A stretch of 64,000 bases of DNA from Drosophila persimilis (lineage: Eukaryota; Arthropoda; Insecta; Diptera; Drosophilidae). Each line of letters opens with the position of its first letter. The first letter of the stretch is position 1. Positions 1 through 9,672 of this stretch are shown one piece after another. Under the pieces are notes generated by a model. It was given only the letters and a program-made list of their open reading frames with translations, was not told the origin of the DNA and made no database searches. The DNA lies in contig NW_020825289.1 in NCBI RefSeq assembly GCF_003286085.1, forward strand, positions 12,710,001-12,774,000, given 5' to 3'. A program made the translations under genes and the position numbers.

Positions 1-590
1 AATAGTTCAATCAATCCTGGCAGAAACATCAATTTAACCGACACGGTCGGAGAAATATCTGCGTTGTGGTTGTGGCTTAGCAAATCTTATACAATTTCTT
101 CAAGCGCTCTTCTTTCCTTTGGAAAGGCGGCAATTATGAATGGCAGTGCTGTTCCCTATAGACCTTGCTTCTGCACGCCATTGCCAATCAGCTGAAAGCA
201 AACAGATATCTCTGAATAATGGATTTTTCTCTGCACCTCCCCCACTGCTACCATTACCAACGGCGAATCCTCCCCCCGAGGCCGGTGAAAAGAGTTTGTC
301 CAGCATGCGCGCGGTCCGCTGCAGCCAAGTGATATCGAAAAGCAATTTCCGCTTTTACTGCGGCATCTCCCTAATCCTCGCAACGGATGGAAATAAACGG
401 GGGCACCAGGGACACAGGAGCTGAGTTAAGCGAACAAGGCGTTGCCAGGACAACGAATCGTATTCGTAGTAGTCCCAGAAACTGAAGTCAATCAAATATA
501 AACAGACAGAAACAAAACTAGAAACGGAGCTGTAACGAAACCAGCTACGAGCAAAATCTAAAATATAATATACTCTTAAATTCCGTGAAA
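1..590. other. Left edge: flank and 5' UTR of Dnaaf3
   Basis: No gene is supported here. The last 100 bases or so are A-rich and run into the Dnaaf3 start, so they are probably its 5' untranslated leader. The short open frames in this stretch look like chance frames. Confidence 0.5.
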
Positions 591-2123
591 ATGTTTTGGG
601 GTATCAGCCCAGCGGTTGACTTGTACGAGGAGTATGTGAAGGCGTTCAAGATCAAGGATGAACCACTGCCCGAGGAGCAGGAGGGGGCTTGCGGAGATGG
701 AGCATCTCCTTCCGGGTCTCTCAACATACTGATATGCGGCGGAGGCGATCCGCGCCATATAATCAAGACACTGGCCAAACGCTACACATACAAAACCAGG
801 CCCAAGCTGAACATATACGTGCTGGACGGGTGTGCCGAGATAGCGGCCCGGAGTATGCTGCTCCTGGGCGTGGCCCTGGAGCCGCCAGAGTCCTTCAGCT
901 TGGTGTACAAGGCCCACCTTTTCATGGACATCTATGGGAACTCGTTGATGCGGCCGAGCTCCCACCACTACGTGGCAGCCAAGGGTCGCACGCTGCTAAA
1001 AATGGTCACCGACGAGGCGGAGCTTCAACGGCTGGCGCCCATGCTCAGCTTGGAGGGGCTGAAGTACAAGGAGCGCGACGGCCTCGAGATGTCCTTCAGC
1101 TTCTGGCAGCCCCAGCCATTGCACAAGTACAACATTGCCGCCTACTGGGAGCAGCGATCGCGTGCCCTGCTGGGGAGTCGTTACGATCACCGCAACGGCG
1201 CCTTTGACTGGGACCTGAGCATGACCCTAAAGAGCCGCGAGGGTCAGCAGATCTGCTCGCAGGAGTACCGCTACTGGCGGGAGAGCGGGGTGGCCTTCGT
1301 CTTCCCCGAGTACGAACAGTGCAAGCCAAACAAGACATTTGCTGCCGGGCTGGTGCGCAACGGACGCACCTATCTGCACCGCGGCTACGTGGGCGACATC
1401 CAAACGGGCCCCTTCTGCGGCTTCGGGTTGCGCAGCTCCGAGGAGCGTATGCACAACTCTGTCCACGGCGACAACGACTATCGGGCCACAGATGTGACCG
1501 AGCGCAACCTCCTCGAGCTCTTCCACGAGCTGCAGACACAAACCGTCTACGAGCACGATTCCACGCGATCACGCCGCTACGGCTCCGTTCAGTTACTCAT
1601 GACGCCCCTGCTCACCCACAACGAGTGCGATGCCGAGGGCCAAGCCAGCTACGATCGACCCTGGATAAAGGTGCCGGATGTGACAGTGCACTTCGTGTCG
1701 CCCATGGAGATGGTGCAGCTAAAACAGGGAGCGGCTCGCTGGACGAACACCTTTGACATTGTCTTCGTTGCCTTCAACTACTTCTCCTTCCTGAGCAAGG
1801 AGTTCTTCCAGTCCCTGCATCCGCGGGCCCTGCTCCTTTTGGAGACAAAGCTGATGACGGTGGAGCGCAAGGACAATGTCCAGAGCTATGAGACCAAGGC
1901 CAAGGAGCTCATGAAGCAGGCTGGCTTGAAGAGTGTTATTAATTACCAGGCCATCAATGGCAAGCATATGCTACTGAAGTACAAGCGAACTGAGGCAACT
2001 GATCCAGACGAGGACGAGGACAAGGACGAGGGCGATGATGCTGAGGCTGAGGCTGAGGCAGAGTCTGGATCTAACAACGAGCCAGAAGAGGTCCATGAGA
2101 TGCAATTGACTGAACTTGTTTAA
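591..2123 (+). CDS. Dnaaf3: Dynein axonemal assembly factor 3 homologue
   Basis: Single-exon gene of 510 aa. It matches the DNAAF3 family (CG17669 in D. melanogaster), cytoplasmic factors that pre-assemble dynein arms for motile cilia and sperm flagella. The N-terminus MFWGISPAVDLYEEY is typical of the family. A glycine-rich loop (CGGGDPRHI, about residue 47) and a following methyltransferase-like region come next. The C-terminus is a low-complexity Asp/Glu tail from about residue 470. I chose the ATG at 591 because the frame upstream of it opens only with a GTG six bases earlier. The 3' end converges on rswl with only about 20 bp between the stop codons. In flies such a gene is expected to act in testis and chordotonal neurons. 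Family assignment is from recalled similarity. Confidence 0.85.
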   Translation: MFWGISPAVDLYEEYVKAFKIKDEPLPEEQEGACGDGASPSGSLNILICGGGDPRHIIKTLAKRYTYKTRPKLNIYVLDGCAEIAARSMLLLGVALEPPESFSLVYKAHLFMDIYGNSLMRPSSHHYVAAKGRTLLKMVTDEAELQRLAPMLSLEGLKYKERDGLEMSFSFWQPQPLHKYNIAAYWEQRSRALLGSRYDHRNGAFDWDLSMTLKSREGQQICSQEYRYWRESGVAFVFPEYEQCKPNKTFAAGLVRNGRTYLHRGYVGDIQTGPFCGFGLRSSEERMHNSVHGDNDYRATDVTERNLLELFHELQTQTVYEHDSTRSRRYGSVQLLMTPLLTHNECDAEGQASYDRPWIKVPDVTVHFVSPMEMVQLKQGAARWTNTFDIVFVAFNYFSFLSKEFFQSLHPRALLLLETKLMTVERKDNVQSYETKAKELMKQAGLKSVINYQAINGKHMLLKYKRTEATDPDEDEDKDEGDDAEAEAEAESGSNNEPEEVHEMQLTELV

Positions 2124-2143
2124 TTTCAATACATTTTGTTTAT

Positions 2144-3487
2144 TCAGTTCTCCCTTTTCTTTTTCTTCTTACCCGCCGCCCATGTGTCCAGTTGAAACTC
2201 CATGCCCTCTTTGCGTTGACGCAGTGTCTGGGGGGTGGCAAAGGCCGTCGTGTGTCTGCGCTCCTCCTCAAAGTCGAGCAGATGATCGATACGTACGTTG
2301 AGCTTTCTTGCCCTCGTCCCAAGAGCCTTTCGACTGTCGTCTGCCCTTCGCTGGGTGTCCATGTCAACGACCTTTCTGCGTGGCACATGCTTCAACGCAG
2401 AATCCCAATTGCCGGTTTTCTTCAGATCGAGCATGATGTTGATCATTTGGTTGAGGGTGAGGGATTTTCCGGAACCAGATCCCCACTGCAGGTATCGATC
2501 CAGAGGCAAGCGAGCCATGCGCAGACCCAGCCGCTTCGCCTTGGCCAGCGAGAGGGGCTCGTTGTTCATCGTATCCACCATGGCGCCAACTATGTATATG
2601 TCGTCCGGGTTGTACGTGACTAGATCCTCGCGGCAGTGGGGTGTCAGATAGACCAGATTTTGCTTGTCGAAAAGCTCAGTAAAGCATTGCTTGTGCACGT
2701 TCATTGGAAACTCCGGATTGAGCATGGTCGGGATGTAGCGCTTCAGGTTCTGCATGCACTTTCCCTCCAATTGGGCATTGCAGTAGTGCAGATCGAAGGG
2801 CTCGTCGTTGAGGCGATTCTCGGCGAAGCACAGCATTAGCTGCTTGGCCGCATAGGAGGCCTCTCGATTGTTCATGTGCTTGTCATAGGAGCAGTCCAGC
2901 ACCATCTTGGGGGCGAACTGCATGGCGCGCGTTAGCCGATTGTTTTGCCAGTGGTTGATCGTTGTGTCGTAGATGCGCAGGAACATGGAGGTGTGCGCCA
3001 GGCCATAGATTATGTGGGTGTTCTCCTCCCGCTCTTTTCGCATATCGGCGATCCGACGCTCTGTGTCTTCGGCCCGCTGTGCTTTCTTCCGCCGCTCCGC
3101 CTCTTTTTTCATATTGATCTGCCATAGAAAGGCGTAGTACTTTATGCGTGCGGATTTTGTGGGCAACGACAGCACGTGGTCCCAGTGATGGTCCTGGAAA
3201 AACTCCAAGGCCGGCACGCGACGTCCCTCCTGATGGGCAATATCAGCCTCCAACTGCAGAACCTTTCGCCTCTTCCCACGATCCTCTTCGGTTTCTGCTG
3301 GCCCGTCGCTTATCGCTGGACTAGCCTGTGCAAAGGGATTCGAAAACTTCTTTGAGTTCACTTCACTGCCGGCAAACGCATTGTCGCCGTCGAATGTTTT
3401 GAATGAATCAGACACTCTCCTGGCAGGTATCGCACATCCTTTGAGCATGTGACTCGCCAGTCTCCATGGTCTCAGTGTTTTCAGCAT
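2144..3487 (-). CDS. rswl: Mitochondrial tRNA (purine-9) methyltransferase, RNase P subunit (MRPP1/TRMT10C)
   Basis: Uninterrupted 447 aa frame, the usual length for fly roswell (CG5190). The protein partners the mitochondrial RNase P complex and methylates position 9 of mitochondrial tRNAs. The basic N-terminus MLKTLRPWRLASHMLKGC looks like a mitochondrial presequence. A charged coiled region follows (about residues 165-185, KKEAERRKKAQRAEDTERR). The TRM10-type SPOUT methyltransferase domain runs from about 200 to 390 and contains VYLTPHCREDL and YIVGAMVD. The frame extends upstream to a TTG at 3499, but the first ATG is at 3487. It shares a 250 bp divergent promoter with Prp19, and its 3' end nearly touches Dnaaf3. 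Confidence 0.88.
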   Translation of the reverse strand: MLKTLRPWRLASHMLKGCAIPARRVSDSFKTFDGDNAFAGSEVNSKKFSNPFAQASPAISDGPAETEEDRGKRRKVLQLEADIAHQEGRRVPALEFFQDHHWDHVLSLPTKSARIKYYAFLWQINMKKEAERRKKAQRAEDTERRIADMRKEREENTHIIYGLAHTSMFLRIYDTTINHWQNNRLTRAMQFAPKMVLDCSYDKHMNNREASYAAKQLMLCFAENRLNDEPFDLHYCNAQLEGKCMQNLKRYIPTMLNPEFPMNVHKQCFTELFDKQNLVYLTPHCREDLVTYNPDDIYIVGAMVDTMNNEPLSLAKAKRLGLRMARLPLDRYLQWGSGSGKSLTLNQMINIMLDLKKTGNWDSALKHVPRRKVVDMDTQRRADDSRKALGTRARKLNVRIDHLLDFEEERRHTTAFATPQTLRQRKEGMEFQLDTWAAGKKKKKREN

Positions 3488-3739
3488 TTTTCGGTCCAAT
3501 TTATTGCAGAAATTGTTTTATAATGATGTTTATAAAGACACGGTGTCAGGGTTGCCACCCGCCAACAACAGCTGGCCGCTGTCGAGGTTGCCAGACTGGC
3601 CCGTTATTGTTGCGCTGTGACTGTCTGTATAATAAGAAGCGGCATTTGCCGACAATTTTTGCGCTTGGTTTGGAAAAACGTGTAAAAGAATTATATATTT
3701 ACAAAAAAGAAGCCGCAAGACATATAAACACGATTAGCA

Positions 3740-6700
3740 ATGGCTTTGGTTTGCGCACGTAAGTAGCTACACATTTCTAAAGCGACTTTGGGTGGAAACT
3801 CACTTTTTCGGCCGTTCCTCCAGTGACAAACGAAGTCCCCGAGACGCCCGTCGTGTCTCCCCACTCGGGAGCCGTCTTCGAGAAGCGAGTGATTGAAAAG
3901 TATTTATTGGAGAATGGCTGCGATCCCATTAGCGGCAAGGAGTTGAAGGCGGAAGATCTAATTGAGCTGAAAACGCCCGCGTTGGTGAAACCCAAGCCGC
4001 CCAGTGCCACCAGCATTCCGGCTACTCTGAAAACAATGCAGGACGAGTGGGACGCCCTAATGATTCACTCGTTCACACAGCGCCAACAGCTGCAAACAAC
4101 GCGACAAGAGCTGTCCCATGCCCTGTATCAACATGATGCCGCCTGCCGTGTGATTGCTCGTCTTAACAAGGAAGTGGCCGCTGCTCGGGAGGCTCTGGCC
4201 ACGCTGAAGCCCCAGGCCGGTGTTATGAATGCACCCACGGCGATTCCTCAGCCGGCCCTGGCCTCTGAAGCTGGCGGTGCCGCTTCACATCCCATGGAGC
4301 AGGCTGGCATGAATGCAGAGGTGATACAGAAACTCCAGGACAAGGCTACAGTGCTCACGCAGGAGCGCAAGAAACGCGGACGCACCGTTCCTGAGGATCT
4401 GGTCTCACCAGATCAGGTGAAGAGCTTCCTAACGGTGGCTTCCCATCCTGGCCTGCATTCGGCCTCTGTACCCGGCATTCTGGCCCTAGACATCAACAGT
4501 GCCGACCACAGTAAGATCCTGACCGGCGGCAATGACAAGAACGCAACCGTCTTCAACAAGGACACCGAGCAGGTGGTGGCCATTCTCAAGGGACACACCA
4601 AGAAGATCACCAAAGTAATCTACCATCCCAACGAAGACACAGTCATCACCGGCTCGCCAGACATGAATATTCGCATCTGGCACGTTCCCACATCCCAGAC
4701 GCAGCTACTCCTGCGCTGCCATGACGGACCGGTGACCGGACTCTCGTTGCACCCCACTGGCGACTACTTGCTCTCCACATCGTCTGACAAGCACTGGGCC
4801 TTCTCCGACATACGCACTGGACGGCTGCTCACAAAGGTTATCGACACCGCGGAGGTTGGTCTGACGACGGCCCAGTTCCATCCTGACGGCTTGATTTTCG
4901 GTACGGGCACTGTCGATTCCCAAGTCAAGATCTGGGATCTGAAGGAGCAGAGCAATGTGGCAAACTTCCCCGGCCACACTGGTCCCATTTCGGCCATCTC
5001 CTTCTCCGAGAACGGCTACTACTTGGCCACCGCGGCAGACGACGCCTGTGTCAAGCTGTGGGATTTGCGCAAGTTAAAGAACTTTAAAACAATCCAACTG
5101 GACGATGGCTACGAGGTCAAGGATCTGTGCTTCGACCAGAGCGGCACCTATCTGGCCATTGCCGGAACCGATGTCAGGTGAGTCGTCGTCGTCCCTCTAC
5201 AGCTAAATGCACAGCTTTTGAATCAGTTGAATAGCTTTATAGATTTATAGAAATCGAGTGAGTTAGAGCTTGTTCTTGCGTCGCTGCTGCAGTTGCAAGC
5301 GATGATGCTTCTTAAAGTGCTCCATCCAGTTATGTAGGCGGTTCTGCTTGACCAATGCCCGCCTCGACATTTCCTTCTCCGACGCCATGCGGCGACGAAC
5401 CTGCTGTTCCAAGCTTCGGAGCTTAGTCGGCTCAATATGGTCCAGCTTGGACAGCAGCTCCTGTTGCAGGACATTGGTGTTAGACAGCGTTGGCTTTGAA
5501 TGCAAAATTTGGTCTTACCATAACATAGGATTGGATCTTCTCCACCTTGGCCAGGGTCGTGTCCTGCTCGTCCTCGTACGTCGACTTTGCGGCTGGCAGA
5601 GGAGCCTGCATGTCTTCCATTGTGCGCCATTGCTTCGACGACTTCTGTGCGGGCTTCGGCGGCGGCGGCGGTGGCTTCGAATCCTCCTTTTTCTGCTCCG
5701 GATGCACTTTGTTCTGTATGTGCTTAAGGATTACAGGGACAATGCTGTTGAGCCTTATGTTCAGCTTGCTGGGAGGGAAATATATGTGTATTCGAACTGA
5801 TCTCTCGCAGCACAACTCTCAACTCACTCTTTGCAGTAGCTCTGCTCGTAGACGCTCAACAACTCGGTGGCACGTTGCTGAAGACCAGCCACGCGACGCT
5901 GCAAGAACTCTGGGTCCTTCAGGAAAACGTTTGCAGTCACCTTGCGCTCGAATGTTTTTTTCTGCAAGCACGACAGTTGCTAAGAATATACCTTATAGGA
6001 AGAGAAAATTGATTCCACTCACGGCTTTGTCGTGGAGTATGCCCACGATGTGGTTGAGCAGGGCCAGCTGGGTGAATCGTCGGTTGTAGTTAGAGACCTT
6101 TAGGCGGTTCCTTTCGTAGCCCCTTATCCAAACGTCTGCATCCAAGTGGTTGCGCTTGGCGAGGTAAGGCCTCACCACTTTCTCCATGTAGTTCTGCACT
6201 TGCTGCACCTGTTCCAGGCCGGCTGGATGTCGCTCGCTAATCTCCATGCAGACGATCTCCTTAGGCATGGTCAGCCTATCCCTGTCCGGACCCTCCTCTG
6301 CCAGCTCATCCACCGTGTCATCGAAATAGCTGATTAGCTTGAGCAGATACTGGAAGCGGCCGTAGACTTCCTGCACCTCCATCAGGATACGCTGATGCTC
6401 GAGCTTAACCTCGTTGAGCTCCTCCGCCACCTTGTTCTCCTTCAGCATCTTCAGCTTCTGTTGGGCCTCCAGCATTTTCTTAAACTCGTCTGCCTCCATT
6501 TTCTTCAGCGACTCTTCGGCGAACTTGTGAAAGTCTTCTGCCTTCCCGTACAACCTGTCCTGGTGCTCCTTCTCGCGTTTCCTATCTAGAAACATCTCCT
6601 GCGTGGCATAGTGCATGAATCGGTTGCGCGTGATGTCGCGTAGCAGTAAAATGTCGCTAAGGAAATGAGCAAGTCAGTCTTCGACGGGAGTTCGCTTTAC

Positions 6701-7311
6701 TTACCCCAACCCCCGTCCACTCACGTTTTCATGCGGAACTTTCTGGACAAGCGCTGCGAACTGGCGTCGGTTATGTACTCCGGATCGATGGTTGTAACCA
6801 CGCATGGAGCCCGGGGATTGGCAACTTCTCCGCGCTATAACCAAACCAATAATTAATGCCATTGACTCTAGCAATGTGATTGATATTCCTACCGCATTGA
6901 AATCATCAATTGATAGATTGATGGGCTTGGGGGCTTCCGGCTCCTTGTGGGTCCGAGGACGTATGAAATCTATCAAAGCAAGGAATTTGCGTTAAATCAT
7001 CATTCCCGTCACTCCCAATACTTGAATTTTACCTTCATATTTCCTATAGACTTTTCTTTTAGATTTGTGCATTTCGTACGTGCTGTTTCCTCTGCGAAAC
7101 TCGTTTACCCGTATTCGATTATGTTGCCATGGCTACAATATTGATGATATTCGCTTTCCTTTTCAGGGTTTACCTATGCAAGCAGTGGCAGGATCTGAAG
7201 ATATTCAACGACCACACGGCCCTAGCAACCGGCGTCCGCTTCGGGAAGCATGCCCAGTACCTCGCCTCCACCAGCATGGACCGCACACTGAAGTTGTATG
7301 CCATCGAATAA
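3740..7311 (+). CDS. Prp19: Pre-mRNA-processing factor 19 (U-box E3 ligase, WD40)
   Basis: Three coding exons: 3740-3758, 3824-5177 and 7167-7311, giving 505 aa, the standard fly length. Exon 1 encodes only MALVCA and joins in phase to [16 protein letters not shown]. Residues 1-70 form the U-box, 70-140 the tetramerising coiled coil ([18 protein letters not shown]), and about 215-505 seven WD40 blades (for example [29 protein letters not shown]). The protein is the core of the NineTeen spliceosome complex and ubiquitinates splicing and DNA-damage targets in the nucleus. Intron 2 (5178-7166, nearly 2 kb) houses a whole gene on the other strand. Donor and acceptor sites are GT/AG throughout. 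Poly(A) signals AATAAA-like lie near 7400. Confidence 0.95.
5263..7072 (-). CDS. Nested coiled-coil protein gene, function not recognised
   Basis: Seven exons reconstructed by phase: 7072-7033, 6969-6893, 6834-6725, 6656-6023, 5961-5828, 5768-5519 and 5460-5263. The total is 1443 nt, 480 aa. All junctions are GT-AG and keep one frame. The start [14 protein letters not shown] comes from a 40 nt exon. The large exon encodes a long charged helix (about residues 95-170, rich in K/E with [16 protein letters not shown]). The last exons carry a proline run PPPPPPKP and a basic end ([12 protein letters not shown]). There is no signal peptide or membrane segment. It lies wholly inside Prp19 intron 2, antisense to it. 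Intronic nested fly genes with this look are often testis or cilium genes, but that is inference, and I do not assign a family. Confidence 0.75.
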
Positions 7312-7554
7312 GCACTGGCGGCGGCGGCCAGACTAGCAGATTACCAACTAAGTCCTAAAATGTACGAGTATCTAAGCTCTTCTGTGTACTTCAAAGAAAT
7401 AATTCAGTAAAATAAACCTGACCCTTTTATCCGAAGACCCCACTATGCGTACGTACGTATATTGGCATGTTTAATTCTGCATTACTGTATATACTTAGAA
7501 ATATTTAACGAGACTGCCGCGTCGGCGACTGGGCGACTCGGCAAGGGCTCGCCT

Positions 7555-8048
7555 TCACGAGGCCGAGATCTGCTTCAGTGGTCTCTCCAAATAGGCGGCA
7601 AGGGACATGGCCTTTTGCTTGAGTAGGCCCAATCCGACGTGGCTCCTGGCATACAGGCACAACAGCACACTAGCCACCTGCAATAAAATCGTTGATCGAG
7701 AATTAGTCTGAGGATGTGATTTGATTGAGACTCTTGCCTGTGTTATTGCCACATGACCCGTCTCGCAATCAATCAGCACAAAGGTCAATCGGTCTTCGCG
7801 GAATGCATTCCGTCCATGTTTTTCGTAGGCTGCCCAAATATTGCTGGCAATGGCGGCAGTAATGCGAGCATCCTTATCGCCATAGCCGGAGTAGGCCAGG
7901 AGTGCACCCTCCTGACTCAGCAGACTGTAAGTACAGACACTGATTAGTTTCACTGCATTTCAATGATACTACTATCTTACAGGGTGTTCTCCACGCCCCC
8001 GGTATTTGCCTGGCTTAGAACTTGTGTGAGAGCCTTGGGTTTCAGCAT
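7555..8048 (-). CDS. Lamtor2: Ragulator subunit LAMTOR2 (roadblock domain)
   Basis: Three exons: 8048-7981, 7924-7738 and 7677-7555. They give 125 aa, exactly the length of human LAMTOR2/p14. The protein begins [19 protein letters not shown] and contains [20 protein letters not shown], strongly matching the roadblock/LC7 fold that pairs with LAMTOR3 on late endosomes and lysosomes to anchor Rag GTPases and mTORC1. Intron 2 starts with GC rather than GT (CAG/GCAAGAG). The GC-AG reading restores the AITQ-VASVLL junction seen in other animals, so I regard it as real. It is CG5189 in D. melanogaster. Its start lies about 1.6 kb from the end of slim, in the same orientation. Confidence 0.92.
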
Positions 8049-9672
8049 CTTGAGAAGTTTGTTAAAACATAAAAGGAAAAAAACAACTACGCCTCCACAG
8101 AGTGCACACTGAATGGCAAAAGGCTGTCAGCTGGCTGGTTTGTTCACGTTGCATCGTGAGTGGCAACTCTCTGGCGCCAAAAGAGAATTTGATTTGATTG
8201 CATTTAAAAAGTTGGTTTTGCCAGCGAGCCCAGGAATACTATATTTAATTTTTAATAATGGTTGCGGCTCTCAAAATGAAAATGGTACATACATATTTTC
8301 TATACATTTTAATCTTTAAAACATTTATGTTAAAGATGGTCTCATTTTAGGTTACATGATATTCAAGCCGCGTCGTCATAGGCCTCTAAAACGATTCTTT
8401 AATCGTTAACAATTCATGGTATCTGCCTGCTACGTATTTCCGGACAACATCGTCATCTTATTGCGTATGACGTCATGGATAAACTAGGTCACGGACTTAT
8501 TACGCAGCAAAACTGCAGCATAACTCCCTTTGTCCTCAATAACAGTTTAGGTTTTCCAACCACCGAATTTTCAACCTTTCAGAAGGCAGCATACCTGTAT
8601 TTTTCCGCATACTACGCCGTCGTTTGCCTGAAAAGACCTTGAACCGGGTTGCATTTGGAATTGCAAAATGCGCATGACTCAGCGAACCCCCATACCTTCC
8701 CATTCCCTTCTATTAAAAACAGTGAGCGAATGCACCCTAACAGATTTTGCGGGTTCTTTGCTACTGAAGCTAGAAACTGGGTCAACTACGCAATAGCATT
8801 ACGATTATGATGATTTATGGTTTTGGAGGAGTCGAATGAATGCGTATGCTAGGGATGGTGTTGCATTAAAAATGTATTTATTAACTTAGATTCAACCAAA
8901 TTTAGTCTTGGATAAGATAAATCGAGCAATCCGATGTCCGCTCTTGGGGGTGACAGTACCGAACACACTGCATTGGTACATTATATCGCAATATTGATGG
9001 AGTTTCTTAAGTTAATTAAATATTACTACTGCTAAATATTATGTACACTTGGACAAAAATACATCGGAGGTGCATGCACACCTCCTCTATATGACATTGT
9101 TTGGTGTAGCCTTCAAAACTAATTTATTTTGGATTCAAGTCTCTGTGCGGGTGAAGAGAAATATATTGAGAGAAAGAGTGTTCATTAGAGCCAAACGATT
9201 TTTGAGGATGTCGGTGTGGTTGGGGTGGAACTGGGGAGTGCGCTGGCGGTACTGCGCTGCACTGCACTGTAACGATCCGATCTGTTAAGCTGGTGTTTAG
9301 AATTGCATTCGCGTTGCTTGTTGTATGTCTGTTGCTGGAGTTGTTCTGGCTGTTCAGCTAGCTAACTTAATTACAATCTTATCTACATGCTAAACATGTC
9401 CGCCTTTTTCTTTCGAGTCTACGAAATATCAAAATACATACATATGTATGATGTATGCATGTGTACAACTATAAATGTCCTTCGTATTCGATCACAGCGC
9501 GCGCTCAATATCAAAACAAAACTTTTAAACAATAGTAACGCAAAGTTTTGTTAGTATTTAAGAGGCCAGGTGGCACGGCACCAAAAGGGTCCATTAAAGG
9601 GTCCACGTAACTAAAGTTTTTTGTTTGTTTTTGTTTTTCGAAGGGAGAGGATTTTGATTTAGTCTCAAGACC
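8049..9672. other. Intergenic: Lamtor2 promoter and slim 3' UTR
   Basis: No coding exon found. A perfect CRE palindrome TGACGTCA sits at 8468-8475. The part from about 8880 to 9672 is probably the slim 3' UTR: a minus-strand poly(A) signal (TTTATTA on the plus strand) occurs near 8876, and the sequence is AT-rich thereafter. Confidence 0.45.
8468..8475. promoter_or_regulatory. CRE palindrome TGACGTCA
   Basis: A full consensus CREB/ATF site about 420 bp upstream of the Lamtor2 start. An 8-mer can occur by chance; only the match is certain. Confidence 0.3.
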
